From NCBI RefSeq assembly GCF_002812205.1, contig NZ_NPEA01000009.1, positions 153,973 through 217,972 of the forward strand: 64,000 bases of DNA. The letters run 5' to 3'. The stretch is from Leptospira neocaledonica (GTDB taxonomy: Bacteria; Spirochaetota; Leptospiria; Leptospirales; Leptospiraceae). The position numbers and the translations under genes were made by a program. The notes beneath the pieces are model-generated. The model ran no database searches. It had not been told where the DNA came from and worked only from the letters and a program-made list of their open reading frames with translations. Shown here one piece after another: positions 45,895 through 54,892 of the stretch (positions within the stretch are counted from its first letter, which is position 1; the number at the start of each line of letters is the position of its first letter).

Positions 45895-46365
45895 TCAATC
45901 ATGTATCACCTGAAAATTACGAATCCCTAAGGTTTTGCCGTGAGAGAGGATCTCTTGCAGTCTTCGGATATCTTTTCGAGTATTTTCGAACGCCTTGGAG
46001 AAGATCCAATATCGAAAAATTTTAGAAAATCCTGACAATTCCATCTGACTTGTAAAAAGGATTTTAGTATCAGTATCGGAGCCTTTTGGGTCTGGGTAAA
46101 AAGAAAATGTTTCCGTCTGGTCCGAAAATCTACTTTTGATCCGGAGTACCAATCTGCTTGGATACTTGGATTCTAAAATTTGATATTCGAACTTACATGC
46201 AAAAAACCAAAGTTTAGTTTTCACTTGAAAACTAGTAGTACTTTCGTTTTTCTTAAAGGAGAGAATATTTCCTGACCAGTCGGGCAAACGTTCGAAATTA
46301 GAAACGTAATTGAACGCTCTGCTCAAAGAAATCGGCACAGTAAAAGCAATAGTAGTCGTCGCCAT
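45895..46365 (-). CDS. SRPBCC (START/Bet v 1-like) domain protein
   Basis: 156 residues from ATG 46365. ATTTIAFTVPISLSRAFNYVSNFERLPDWSGNILS is the usual polyketide-cyclase/SRPBCC entry, followed by alternating strands and a long C-terminal helix (SKIFRYWIFSKAFENTRKDIRRLQEIL). It probably binds a hydrophobic ligand; the ligand is unknown. GAGAAG lies 5 nt before this ATG; a second ATG at 46380 would add five residues. Single gene divergent from the pirin gene. Confidence 0.8.
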   Translation of the reverse strand: MATTTIAFTVPISLSRAFNYVSNFERLPDWSGNILSFKKNESTTSFQVKTKLWFFACKFEYQILESKYPSRLVLRIKSRFSDQTETFSFYPDPKGSDTDTKILFTSQMELSGFSKIFRYWIFSKAFENTRKDIRRLQEILSHGKTLGIRNFQVIHD

Positions 46366-46440
46366 GGAAACTTCTCTCATTCTTTAAAAAGAATTCCCTT
46401 AGGATCCTTTTTCGAGTCCAATGTAATATAGAGAGGAAAT

Positions 46441-47307
46441 ATGGGTTTTAGACGAATAACCGGAACAAGAATCGCCGAAAAAACTATCGAAGGTGGAGGA
46501 TTTCCAGTCCGAAGACCGTTCCCAGTTCCGCAATTTTCTTATTGGGACCCGTTTTTACTTTTGGATGAAATGGGACCTGTCGTTTACGAACCAGGCAAAG
46601 CAATAGGCGCTCCCGATCATCCTCATCGCGGCTTCGAAACAGTTACGTATCTATTGTCCGGAGAAATGGAACACAAAGATTCCTGGGGGCACGCGGGAAA
46701 ATTAAAAGAAGGTGGGATCCAATGGATGACAGCGGGTGCAGGATTAGTACATTCAGAACTTCCTTCGGCTGATTTTCAATCCAGAGGCGGAAGAATGCAT
46801 GGATTCCAGATCTGGGTTAATCTCCCAAGGGATAAAAAACTTATTTCCCCGAATTACCAGGAGATGGATTCATCCGAACTTCCTGTGGCAGAAAAAGACG
46901 GTGTTTGGGCAAAAGTGATCGCAGGAGAGCTTTGGGGAACCAATGCAATCATCCAAACTCAGACTCCAATTGTATTTTTCCATTTGAAACTTTCTCCAGG
47001 TTCGTATGCAGAAGTGCCAGTTCCAAAAGATTATAATATTCTGGCCTATCCTTTCGTGGGAGAAGGTACTGTAATCGATACAGATGCAGAACATGATCTG
47101 GTAGAAGGTGAAACAGTATTTTATCAAGGGGGAGAAGGTAGTATAGGCCTCAGAGCCCCCGAAAATTTTGCTTGGGAAGTATTGATTCTAGGAGGACAAC
47201 CTCTGAACGAGCCTGTGGCACGTTATGGTCCTTTTGTGATGAGCACTCCTCAAGAGATACAACAGGCATTTGAGGATTATTCCGCAGGAAAAATGGGGAC
47301 AATATAA
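46441..47307 (+). CDS. Pirin family protein
   Basis: 288 residues, two-cupin protein. Pirin motifs PFLLLDEMGPVVYEPGKAIGAPDHPHRGFETVTYLLSGEMEHKDS-type sequence supply the metal ligands (His in DHPHRG, His in MEHKDSWGH, and Glu nearby), then GAGLVHSE. Some pirins have quercetinase activity, others bind regulators; which applies here cannot be told. C-terminal cupin half is intact and ends with SAGKMGTI. The next gene starts 10 nt later. Confidence 0.92.
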   Translation: MGFRRITGTRIAEKTIEGGGFPVRRPFPVPQFSYWDPFLLLDEMGPVVYEPGKAIGAPDHPHRGFETVTYLLSGEMEHKDSWGHAGKLKEGGIQWMTAGAGLVHSELPSADFQSRGGRMHGFQIWVNLPRDKKLISPNYQEMDSSELPVAEKDGVWAKVIAGELWGTNAIIQTQTPIVFFHLKLSPGSYAEVPVPKDYNILAYPFVGEGTVIDTDAEHDLVEGETVFYQGGEGSIGLRAPENFAWEVLILGGQPLNEPVARYGPFVMSTPQEIQQAFEDYSAGKMGTI

Positions 47308-47317
47308 TTCCCCGTTC

Positions 47318-48556
47318 ATGGAAGAAACCCAAACCCAAAAATTAGCAGTGATCGGCGGCGGTGCCGCCGGTTTTTTCGGAGCCATCCAAGCTAGAATTCT
47401 TTCAGAAGGAAGAATATCAGTACAACTGTACGAAAAATCTCCCAATGTACTATCCAAAGTAAAAATTTCCGGAGGGGGCAGATGTAATGTCACTCATTCT
47501 TGTTTCGATCCGGAAGAATTATCCAAACGTTACCCAAGGGGAGAAAAGGAACTCAAAAGAGCTTTCGAGATTTTTCAACCCAAGGACACAATCCGCTTCT
47601 TCGAATCCAGGGGAGTAAAATTAAAAACGGAAAACGACGGTAGAATGTTCCCTGTCACAGACAATTCAGAAACTATCATCGACTGTTTACTAGAAGAGGC
47701 AAAAAAGTCCGGAGTCAAGATACGAACTAAAATTTCTATATTAGGAATTTATAAAAATGATGACCCTAACGTAAAAAGATTCAGGATACAAACAGAAGAA
47801 GGAGAAGAATATTTCGATTCCGTTCTATTGGCGAGCGGATCTTCTCGCAAAGTATGGGGATGGCTGGAAAATATGGGGCATACAATTGAATCGCCGGTCC
47901 CTTCTTTATTCACATTCGAGATCTCGGATCCTTTATTAGATGGATTCCAAGGTTTGACAGTCCAAGATGTCGAGATCATATTCAAAAATTCTAAATTAAA
48001 ACAAAGGGGTCCCGTTCTTTTCACTCACTGGGGACTGAGCGGTCCTGCAGTTCTAAAACTTTCCGCCTGGGCTGCCAGAGAATTATTCGATTCCGATTAT
48101 AAAGCGGAACTGTTTGTAGATTGGGTACCTGGTCTCTCCAGACAAGAATTGAGAGAAATATTTTTGGAAAAGAAGAAGGATAGTCCTTCCAAAAAACCGG
48201 GGAGTCGTTCTGAATTCGACTTACCTTCCAGATTTTGGGAAAGGGTTTGGGAGAAGTCCTGCGGCCCTGAAAAAAGATGGTCCGAAATTTCCTCCAAAGA
48301 ATTACACCAAGCGGAGGAGATCCTAAAAAGAACCGTTTTAAAAGTTTCAGGCAAGGGAGTATTTAAAGAAGAATTCGTAACCTGCGGAGGAGTTCGCCGC
48401 AAGGAAGTGGATTTTTCCAAAATGGAAAGTAGATTACATTCGGGACTTTATTTTGCGGGAGAAGTTTTGGATATAGACGGTATCACAGGTGGATTCAATT
48501 TCCAAAACGCTTGGACCACTTCCTTTATCGCAGCAAAAGCATTAGCGACTACTTAA
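47318..48556 (+). CDS. FAD/NAD(P)-binding flavoprotein of the HI0933/YhiN (BaiN-like) family
   Basis: 412 residues. LAVIGGGAAGFFGAI dinucleotide fold at the N-terminus, KVKISGGGRCNVTHS (family hallmark), GRMFPVTDNSETII, the LASGSSRKVWG motif, and GGVRRKEVDFSKMESRLHSGLYFAGEVLDIDGITGGFNFQNAW at the end. The biochemical role of most members is unsettled; BaiN acts on bile acids but that substrate is unlikely here. ATG 47318 was chosen to begin at the Rossmann fold, 10 nt after pirin; the open frame starts inside pirin. The stop shares TTAA with the convergent VOC gene. Confidence 0.88.
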   Translation: MEETQTQKLAVIGGGAAGFFGAIQARILSEGRISVQLYEKSPNVLSKVKISGGGRCNVTHSCFDPEELSKRYPRGEKELKRAFEIFQPKDTIRFFESRGVKLKTENDGRMFPVTDNSETIIDCLLEEAKKSGVKIRTKISILGIYKNDDPNVKRFRIQTEEGEEYFDSVLLASGSSRKVWGWLENMGHTIESPVPSLFTFEISDPLLDGFQGLTVQDVEIIFKNSKLKQRGPVLFTHWGLSGPAVLKLSAWAARELFDSDYKAELFVDWVPGLSRQELREIFLEKKKDSPSKKPGSRSEFDLPSRFWERVWEKSCGPEKRWSEISSKELHQAEEILKRTVLKVSGKGVFKEEFVTCGGVRRKEVDFSKMESRLHSGLYFAGEVLDIDGITGGFNFQNAWTTSFIAAKALATT

Positions 48557-48894
48557 TCCCAAGGTTCCGGATAAGAACTAAATCCTAAACGATTTCCATC
48601 CGGATCTTTAAAATACTTTGTATAATCCGTCCTTTCTATAAAAGAATCTCCGAATAAAGAATCTATCTTAACTCTTTCTTCCTTTTTTGTAGCGGAGAAG
48701 ATCAGTGCGTGCGGGGCCTTGGATTCTTCTTCCCTTTCTATCATGATCCGAACAATTCCCGCTAAAAGCCAAGAGGATCTAAGCCGACCATCCTGATAAA
48801 AATGATCCTTTTCGAAAGAAATGCCTGGGATACTTATATAAAATGTTCTTAATGTTTCGGGATCTTTTGTGGAAATCGCTATATGATGGATCAT
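48553..48894 (-). CDS. Glyoxalase/VOC-fold protein
   Basis: 113 residues, a single VOC domain pair: MIHHIAISTKDPETLRTFY begins the first beta-alpha-beta-beta-beta motif with metal ligand His, and DYTKYFKDPDGNRLGFSSYPEPW ends the second (Asp/Glu-type ligand in place of the last Glu). Could be a glyoxalase, dioxygenase or antibiotic-binding relative; the substrate is unknown. Its start overlaps the upstream GNAT stop by 4 nt, making a two-gene operon. Confidence 0.87.
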   Translation of the reverse strand: MIHHIAISTKDPETLRTFYISIPGISFEKDHFYQDGRLRSSWLLAGIVRIMIEREEESKAPHALIFSATKKEERVKIDSLFGDSFIERTDYTKYFKDPDGNRLGFSSYPEPWD

Positions 48895-49172
48895 TCCATA
48901 ATCACCAGATCTGAATATTCAGGATGCCTTTTTAGGTAAGTTTGCACAAAGGAACAGTTTGGGATAATTTTTTTCGTTTCTGCCCTTGCAGTTTTGAGCG
49001 CGGCTTCTGCAAGTTGTGAGGCGATCCCTTTTCCTCTAAAATCGGTCGGAACAAAGGTATGATATAGGTCCCAAACATGGGCACCGATCTCCCTATAAAC
49101 CAAATGAGCCTCTCTTCCGTCTTGCAGGATCAGAAATTTTTTGCCGGCGACATCGTGTTGGACTGAATTCAT
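48891..49172 (-). CDS. GNAT-family N-acetyltransferase (short YidJ-like form)
   Basis: 93 residues from ATG 49172. LYHTFVPTDFRGKGIASQLAEAAL contains the acetyl-CoA-binding RGKGIA loop, followed by IIPNCSFVQTYLKRHPEYSDLV. This is the short GNAT type of COG2388. Acceptor unknown. GAGGG lies 4 nt before this ATG; a TTG 33 nt upstream is less likely. Overlaps the VOC gene start. Confidence 0.85.
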   Translation of the reverse strand: MNSVQHDVAGKKFLILQDGREAHLVYREIGAHVWDLYHTFVPTDFRGKGIASQLAEAALKTARAETKKIIPNCSFVQTYLKRHPEYSDLVIME

Positions 49173-49236
49173 TTTGCCCTCTATGGATTCGACTCTATTC
49201 AGCAAAATTTAGTGGAATCAAAACAATGTAAATCGA

Positions 49237-50592
49237 TCAAGTTTTAAAAATCAAGCAAACAGAAGTTCCGCCTACGTTTTTAAGGTCCAGCTCCGCCTTG
49301 AGTTGGTTGCATAAGGAACGAATGATCATTAGACCCAATGAGGAATCCGTGTCATTCTTTTTAGAAGCAGTTTGTCCAAACCATTCTTGAATGGCAGGCA
49401 TTCCTACGCCGTCGTCTTTGACAGTGAGATGGATTTTATTCTCTTTTACTCTTAGTTGAATAAAAATATTTCCTTTGGCTTCGTTTGGAAACGCGTGTTT
49501 GAGAGAGTTTGAAATTAGCTCGGTTACGATCAGGCCGCAGGGGATTGCCTTCTCCATAGAAAGTCTAACCGTCTCCATATCTGCTTCGAAACCGATCCGA
49601 TTTCCGGAAGGGAAATAAGACGTAACCAAATGTCTTAAAAGTGAATCCAAATAGGTTTTCATATCCACATTTGCGAATTTATCCTGTTTATATAGATGAT
49701 CATGGATCATCGCCATCGCAGTGATCCTGTTTTGTGCCTTGGATAAAATTTCGGAAGTAGTAGATTCAGCAGAATACATATTCTGTAAGTTTAACATTCC
49801 GGAAACGATCTGTAGATTATTTTTGACCCTGTGGTGAATCTCGTGAAGGAGTACTTCCTTCTCTCTTAAATTTTCCTCTAGAGTCCTTTCGATTTCGATC
49901 CTTGTTGCGATCTCTTTTTCTAAAGTACGTTTGGATCTATATATATGAGCCTTTCTTAATCTAAGATTCGTAAGATATTCGTGTCTTCTCTGCACACTTT
50001 CCTGTAGTCCTCTCATGAGTATAGTAAGAGGAACACATACGATTGTGTTAGCGATCAGAAAGTTTAATCCTACTACGTACAATCTTTCGGGAGCCATATA
50101 CCATGGAAGATTCATATAAAATTGTGCCCTGGATGCTATAAAGACCGCGATCATATTCGCCAAAAGTCCTAGTAGGGAAGGGGTGAGCCCGAATAGAACT
50201 CCCGCGAGCACTGGAAAAGGAAACAGCCAAAGTAATCCTCCTCCTTCCGGGCCTACGAATATTAAAAGAGAAAGTCCTAAACAATAATTCATAGTAAGGA
50301 CCATGGTGGCTTTGATAGAAAAATTTATTCTTTTAACAAGTAGAAGAAAATAGATCAGCCCCAATGCACATGAATCTACCCATAGAACTTCCGTTTTGCC
50401 TTCTGTCCAAGCAAGATACACGCTCGGAAAGTATACTATGGTTCCAAGTATGGTCATAGTGAATAAGATAGAAGTTAAGATGAGTTCTCTCCAAAAGGAA
50501 AGTCCAGAAGAGACTGGAGCTTTTGGAGTTAGATATCCTTGGATCGACTTGAAAACCCGGTCAAGTGGACCGGATTTCTTTCCCTTTTCCAT
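49237..50592 (-). CDS. Membrane sensor histidine kinase (HisKA_2 type)
   Basis: 451 residues. About six hydrophobic segments in residues 35-200 (LILTSILFTMTILGTIVYF, SCALGLIYFLLLV, MNYCLGLSLLIFVG, LLWLFPFPVLAGVLFGL), no extracellular domain, then a coiled coil and HisKA_2 with His in LLHEIHHRVKNNLQIVSGMLNLQ, and HATPase (ELISNSLKHA, KDDGVGMP, SLGLMIIRSLCNQL). These kinases usually signal to stand-alone receivers; no receiver gene lies next to it. Starts: ATG 50592 preferred, TTG 50625 possible; neither has a clear ribosome site. Confidence 0.87.
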   Translation of the reverse strand: MEKGKKSGPLDRVFKSIQGYLTPKAPVSSGLSFWRELILTSILFTMTILGTIVYFPSVYLAWTEGKTEVLWVDSCALGLIYFLLLVKRINFSIKATMVLTMNYCLGLSLLIFVGPEGGGLLWLFPFPVLAGVLFGLTPSLLGLLANMIAVFIASRAQFYMNLPWYMAPERLYVVGLNFLIANTIVCVPLTILMRGLQESVQRRHEYLTNLRLRKAHIYRSKRTLEKEIATRIEIERTLEENLREKEVLLHEIHHRVKNNLQIVSGMLNLQNMYSAESTTSEILSKAQNRITAMAMIHDHLYKQDKFANVDMKTYLDSLLRHLVTSYFPSGNRIGFEADMETVRLSMEKAIPCGLIVTELISNSLKHAFPNEAKGNIFIQLRVKENKIHLTVKDDGVGMPAIQEWFGQTASKKNDTDSSLGLMIIRSLCNQLKAELDLKNVGGTSVCLIFKT

Positions 50593-50916
50593 AGTTGTTA
50601 TAAATAGACTACAGGAATCTATCAAAACAATGATACTCTAGTTCGAATAAAAAGCGGCAGCGAATTTTAATTGTTTCTAATTTCATAATGAATTATGTAA
50701 GATCCTGTTCTATCTTCTTTGAGTAATAGGTTAAAATCAAACAAATACTAAGCCCTTATGATTAGTTTATTAATTTTCCAGAAATCCGGAACGCTTTTTA
50801 GAACAATTTTTCGTCGTGAAAATTGCACGTTATTCGAAAGATCATACCCTTCTTAGGTAAAAAAAAAGAGGCCCGAAGACCTCTCTCAAGTTGGTAGTTA
50901 GGTATAATGGTACGTT
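50593..50916. other. Intergenic region between kinase and DoxX genes
   Basis: No gene seen. AT-rich upstream part of the kinase gene and the terminator of the DoxX gene (50859-50886). Nothing else recognised. Confidence 0.5.
50859..50886 (-). terminator. Intrinsic terminator after the DoxX-family gene
   Basis: Read on the minus strand: AGAGG, loop TCTTCGGG, CCTCT and nine T. 30 nt after the DoxX stop codon. Confidence 0.82.
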
Positions 50917-51354
50917 TTATTTTTTGGAGATAGCTCCGTCCAAGGAAAGTTTTCCTCCTCCCTTGATCACTAATGCTAAGGAGATTGCAACCATCAACAG
51001 ATGAAATTCGAAACCTTCTCCTTTTTGGCTTCCGGCCCAGTTCATAAAGAAACCGTGCTCTGCATGAGGAAGTATTGCGACAGTCATCGCTACTGCGATA
51101 CCTGCTGCGGCTACCCTTGTAAGAAGACCCGAAAGTAATCCGATCGGTCCTAAAAATTCTGCGATGAATAAAAGTATTACCAAGAAACCTGGAAAGCCTG
51201 CGCCGGTTAAGTATGCGTAAGTTCCGGAGAATCCGTAGCCGCCATACCAGCCTAGAACCTTTTGCGCTCCATGTGGGAACATTACCACTGCTAGGGTTAT
51301 CCTTAGAATTAAAGATGTTATATCCGAATCCGTTTTGAGAATTTTCTGAATCAT
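50917..51354 (-). CDS. DoxX-family membrane protein
   Basis: 145 residues, four membrane helices. LILRITLAVVMFPHGAQKVLGWYGG is the DoxX entry, followed by FSGTYAYLTGAGFPGFLVILLFIAEFLGPIGLLSGLLTRV and a final helix. DoxX proteins act in oxidative and thiol-stress membrane complexes in some bacteria; the partner here is not known. A canonical AGGAGG lies 5 nt before ATG 51354. A 14-bp dyad (51388-51401) 33 nt upstream repeats in front of the marR gene, so the MarR regulator probably controls it. Confidence 0.9.
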   Translation of the reverse strand: MIQKILKTDSDITSLILRITLAVVMFPHGAQKVLGWYGGYGFSGTYAYLTGAGFPGFLVILLFIAEFLGPIGLLSGLLTRVAAAGIAVAMTVAILPHAEHGFFMNWAGSQKGEGFEFHLLMVAISLALVIKGGGKLSLDGAISKK

Positions 51355-51387
51355 GATCACCTCCTGAATGATTCCTGTTTGTATAGT

Positions 51388-51401
51388 CTATTGGTTAATA
51401 G
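51388..51401. promoter_or_regulatory. Candidate MarR operator in front of the DoxX gene
   Basis: CTATTGGTTAATAG, a dyad with perfect arms CTATT/AATAG and a 4-nt spacer. It lies in a 30-nt block (51386-51415) that matches, in inverted orientation, the block 51912-51941 before marR at 22 of 30 positions, all eight differences falling in two short patches. Confidence 0.65.
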
Positions 51402-51458
51402 TTTATTATTAAAGTAATGGGCCGAAAAATCCGAAAAACATAGATCCCTCCTTTCATA

Positions 51459-51908
51459 TTACGCGGATTTGAGTCCGACAGTCTTACAGATCTGTCCTAA
51501 ATTTTTGAGTTCTTCGTCGCTGAGACAGGACATCTTGCCCTTCAACTGCTCCAAATAATCAGGGAAAGAAGTTCCGATGAGTTCCTTTCCTTTGTCGGTA
51601 AGATTGATGATAAAATAACGTCTGTCTTCTTCACTTCTGACTCGGAGTACTAGGCTTCTTTTTTCCAAGTTGTCTATGATCTGTGTTATATTTCCTTCAC
51701 AGGAAAATATTTTTTGACCGATCTCTTTTTGGCACATTGGGCCCAGATGATAAAGAGTTTCCAAACATCCGAATTGGCCGCTGGTCAGATTGTACTGGCT
51801 GAGGAATTTTTCCTCCATTGTACGGATGGAGTCCGCGCAACGGCTTAATTTGATGTAGGCATCGAGTACCTTTACATCTCTAGACTTTCCTTTATAATGA
51901 GTAGCCAT
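51459..51908 (-). CDS. MarR-family transcriptional regulator
   Basis: 149 residues. Winged helix-turn-helix with [70 protein letters not shown] in family order, and dimer helices at both ends. Cysteines at 23, 48, 59, 69 and near the C-terminus could sense oxidants, but this is not shown. A dyad 18 nt upstream of its ATG is shared with the DoxX gene, so it probably autoregulates and controls DoxX. The start ATG 51908 has AAAGT only. Confidence 0.9.
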   Translation of the reverse strand: MATHYKGKSRDVKVLDAYIKLSRCADSIRTMEEKFLSQYNLTSGQFGCLETLYHLGPMCQKEIGQKIFSCEGNITQIIDNLEKRSLVLRVRSEEDRRYFIINLTDKGKELIGTSFPDYLEQLKGKMSCLSDEELKNLGQICKTVGLKSA

Positions 51909-51925
51909 AATACTTTAAGATTGAA

Positions 51926-51939
51926 CTATTAATGTATAG
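51926..51939. promoter_or_regulatory. Candidate MarR operator in front of marR
   Basis: CTATTAATGTATAG, imperfect dyad (arms CTAT/ATAG). Part of the 30-nt block 51912-51941, matching the inverted block 51386-51415, with identical outer parts ACTTTAA, AACTATTAA and ATAGAC. Confidence 0.6.
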
Positions 51940-51991
51940 ACTTCCCTAAAAGAAAAAAGTCAACAAAAAAAGCTAATAAACTCAAGTCTAT

Positions 51992-52813
51992 TTAAGCTCC
52001 AGTAGGGTCCCAACAAGTCCGAAAGTTCTCATTCCAAGTTTCCATTGCCTGCAGATCCGAGTCGCTGAGTTTGAAATCGAATACTTGCGAATTCTCCAAG
52101 ATCCTTTCTTTTTTGACCGATTTCGGGATTACTACTAAGCCCTTATCGATTGCCCATCGGATCAAGACCTGAGCAGGAGTTTTTTTATACTTCGAGGCAA
52201 GCGCCGCGAGTTTTGGGTCTGAAATTTTTTGGCCATGGGCAAGGGGGCTATATGCTTCCAGAACTATATTATTCTTTTTGCAAGTATTTAAAAGTTCGTT
52301 CTGATTTAGGAAAGGATGGTATTCCACCTGATTTACTGTGGGAATAATTTCTGCGTATTGAAACAATTCCTGTAAATGAGGGATTGTATAATTACTGACC
52401 CCGATCGCACGGACTAAACCTTCTTTATAGGCTTTTTCTAGTTCTTTCCAGGCTTGTTTTCTGGTTCCAGCCACCGGGAAATGGATCAGATATAGATCTA
52501 TTGTATCTAATCCTAAAGTGTTTAAGGATTCATCCAAATACCTACGTGGATTTTTTTGATCACCATTCCATAGTTTTGTGGTGATGAATAATTCCTTCCT
52601 AGGAATCCCGCTCTTCTTAATCGCCTCTCCCACATCAGATTCGTTTCCGTAAATTTTAGCGGTGTCTATATGTCTGTATCCGAATTCCAATGCGTTCAAA
52701 ACTGAATCTATACATTCTTTTCCGGATCTAGTTTTCCAAACCCCGAGTCCGAGGACAGGCATCTCCACTCCGTTATTGAGTCGGACGGATTGGTTTAATA
52801 TTAAGTTTTGCAT
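51992..52813 (-). CDS. Aldo/keto reductase
   Basis: 273 residues, TIM-barrel NADPH oxidoreductase of AKR5-like type. [40 protein letters not shown] (catalytic Asp and Tyr), KLWNGDQ (Lys), [12 protein letters not shown] (His) and the cofactor end [20 protein letters not shown] are all present. Reduces aldehydes/ketones, perhaps methylglyoxal-type compounds. Single gene upstream of marR on the same strand, separated by 83 nt from marR. Confidence 0.92.
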   Translation of the reverse strand: MQNLILNQSVRLNNGVEMPVLGLGVWKTRSGKECIDSVLNALEFGYRHIDTAKIYGNESDVGEAIKKSGIPRKELFITTKLWNGDQKNPRRYLDESLNTLGLDTIDLYLIHFPVAGTRKQAWKELEKAYKEGLVRAIGVSNYTIPHLQELFQYAEIIPTVNQVEYHPFLNQNELLNTCKKNNIVLEAYSPLAHGQKISDPKLAALASKYKKTPAQVLIRWAIDKGLVVIPKSVKKERILENSQVFDFKLSDSDLQAMETWNENFRTCWDPTGA

Positions 52814-52874
52814 ACTTGCTCTTAGACTCCTTTTGTACAGATTGGATCCATTCTTCTTTCTAAATGATATAATT

Positions 52875-54158
52875 TTATTTTTTGGAAGAAGAAGCCAAAC
52901 CAGAGAATGTTAGGGACTCTTCTCTAAGGCCCAAAACGGATTCCAATACGTTCTCCGCGTATACTAGATCACTATATCCTGGGCCTTTTGGTATCCAGGA
53001 GCTTAAAGTTATAATTCCTAAAAGTTCCGTATCTCCAGGAAGTTGTTTTGCTGAAAGATTGACTCCCTGGACATTATATAGAAAATCCAAGAAGGTTCTT
53101 TGTTTTGATCCATGAGAAGATTTTAATGCAACACAAAGTATATGATTATCCTGTTCCATACGGATCGTGCGCACATTTCGGATAGAAGAGAGGGGGATAC
53201 TTCTTTCCTTATATAATAAACTGCTTAAGATAGGAATTCTGGTAGAATAACGAAATTTTAATTCGAGTGTATTTGCGATTATATCTGTCTTCTTGAATAT
53301 GATAAAGACAGTCATCAGAGTGGTAATTCCCAGAAAGAAAATAGAAAATGGGATCAAGAAAATTAAAAAGATCAGATTTTCAAAATTCTTCAGGAAAGAA
53401 TTTAAGACCGTAAACCATGCTCCATAAAATAAAACGGGAACAAGGAGTGTGATAAAGGTTTTTCCTATAGATTTAGGTTCTATAATTTCTATCTTAGTTC
53501 CTTGGTCTTTAGATTCCGTTTTAACCCAGGCAGAAGGTTCTATCTTTTTAGGATCTTGTTTATGAGGGATATCTTTTGATTCAGGATTTGTGATCCTTAG
53601 ATCCGATCTGTCCCAAACGGGAAGAGGAAGTTTTGTTTTAAAAAATTCTAATCCTTGTTTAAGAGAATTCCCATCTCTAAAAGTTTCTAGTAAAATACAA
53701 CTTCCATCCCTGTATACCAAGTATAAATCCCAGTATTTCCAAGTGCTGTTCGTATTGATACTGCTTCCAGTAGAAGAAGATCTTTCTGCTCTAAATAAGA
53801 TCATATATGAAATGAATTCGGAAAGAGAAAGTTCTACATCTGCCTTGCCTGTTTCTCTTAAAGAAAGTAGAGAGGTATTTGTTTGGATCTCGATCGTTTT
53901 TACTATATGAGATGCTTTTCTATAACTTCTCATAGTAATGATAAAAATAGTAACGAGTGAAACACAAAAGAAGAACCCGAATCCTGGAAAAATTTTATCT
54001 TCTTCCGTAAGGAATAATACTCCGAAAAATAAGGAAGCGATACTTCCAAATACACCAAAGGCCAAGATCCCAATTACGAATATACATCCGCTCGAATAGG
54101 GATTTTTAATTTCCTTACGAATACTATCTGATTCTGAGATCCAAGAGTCCAAACTCAT
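52875..54158 (-). CDS. Membrane protein of unknown function (two-part, four helices)
   Basis: 427 residues. Helix pair near 15-65 ([23 protein letters not shown] and [17 protein letters not shown]), a soluble beta-rich stretch (about 75-210), a second pair ([17 protein letters not shown] and [27 protein letters not shown]) and a C-terminal domain resembling a bacterial PH/beta fold. The two helix pairs with beta stretches look like an internal duplication. ATG 54158 has AGGAC 9 nt upstream; earlier codons are not needed. No recognised family. Confidence 0.7.
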   Translation of the reverse strand: MSLDSWISESDSIRKEIKNPYSSGCIFVIGILAFGVFGSIASLFFGVLFLTEEDKIFPGFGFFFCVSLVTIFIITMRSYRKASHIVKTIEIQTNTSLLSLRETGKADVELSLSEFISYMILFRAERSSSTGSSINTNSTWKYWDLYLVYRDGSCILLETFRDGNSLKQGLEFFKTKLPLPVWDRSDLRITNPESKDIPHKQDPKKIEPSAWVKTESKDQGTKIEIIEPKSIGKTFITLLVPVLFYGAWFTVLNSFLKNFENLIFLIFLIPFSIFFLGITTLMTVFIIFKKTDIIANTLELKFRYSTRIPILSSLLYKERSIPLSSIRNVRTIRMEQDNHILCVALKSSHGSKQRTFLDFLYNVQGVNLSAKQLPGDTELLGIITLSSWIPKGPGYSDLVYAENVLESVLGLREESLTFSGLASSSKK

Positions 54159-54253
54159 AATAAAAAGTCCTGAGAATAGAGGGGACTCTAGGAAAATCAA
54201 TTTTAAAATGAATCCTTCTTGCTTTTTGATTTGGATGGGATTCTTTGTTCGTC

Positions 54254-54847
54254 ATGCATATTAGTACTGCTATTTCGGATTTAGTATTGGCAATCTTTGC
54301 CGCTTGGGCCGGTCTTTCCGTCCAGTCTTCCGCTAGAGGAAATGTTTCTAAAAAAGGAGGAGCCTACGGTCTTTTTTTGATCGGGTTAGGTGCTCTGCTT
54401 GGAGTGGTTTTCTTTTTAGGAGGCGATTGGATTAGCCCAATTTATAGACCTATCGTTCATGTTGCGGGAGTGGTAGGAGTTCCTTGGATCGGAATCGCAT
54501 TTTTCCATGCGGGTTTCGGAAAGATAGACAGTAAAACTTGGAATCTTCTTAGCCTTATTCTTTTAGTTTTAGCTGTATTAAGTTATCTTTATCCTTTAGG
54601 TTTATATGCTACTTTGATCGGAGCGATTGCATTGATCGCAGTTTTGGTAGTATGTATCCGAAAATATAAAGGTTCTCATAAAACTGCTGCATTGTATGGA
54701 ATCGCTGGTGCGCTTTTATTTATTCTTTCCGGACTTGTGATCGGAACAGTGGGAACGATTGCAGAGCTTCCTAGAGTGGATCTATTTCATTATGGATTAG
54801 CCGCCGCGTCTTATTGTTTGGGATATTCTTTAAAAAAGATCGGATAA
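54254..54847 (+). CDS. Polytopic membrane protein of unknown function
   Basis: 197 residues, about six hydrophobic helices (DLVLAIFAAWAGLSVQ, YGLFLIGLGALLGVVFFLGG, PIVHVAGVVGVPWIGIAFFHAG, LLSLILLVLAVLSYLY, ALIAVLVVCIRK, ALLFILSGLVIGTVG) and almost no soluble part. No charged or catalytic motif suggests an enzyme. The start is uncertain: ATG 54254 used; TTG 54245 with GGGA 4 nt upstream is possible. Divergent from the preceding membrane protein gene. Confidence 0.65.
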   Translation: MHISTAISDLVLAIFAAWAGLSVQSSARGNVSKKGGAYGLFLIGLGALLGVVFFLGGDWISPIYRPIVHVAGVVGVPWIGIAFFHAGFGKIDSKTWNLLSLILLVLAVLSYLYPLGLYATLIGAIALIAVLVVCIRKYKGSHKTAALYGIAGALLFILSGLVIGTVGTIAELPRVDLFHYGLAAASYCLGYSLKKIG

Positions 54848-54892
54848 TTTTAAAATACGCCGTGGTTTATTACTGCGGCGTGTCTTCTTCCC

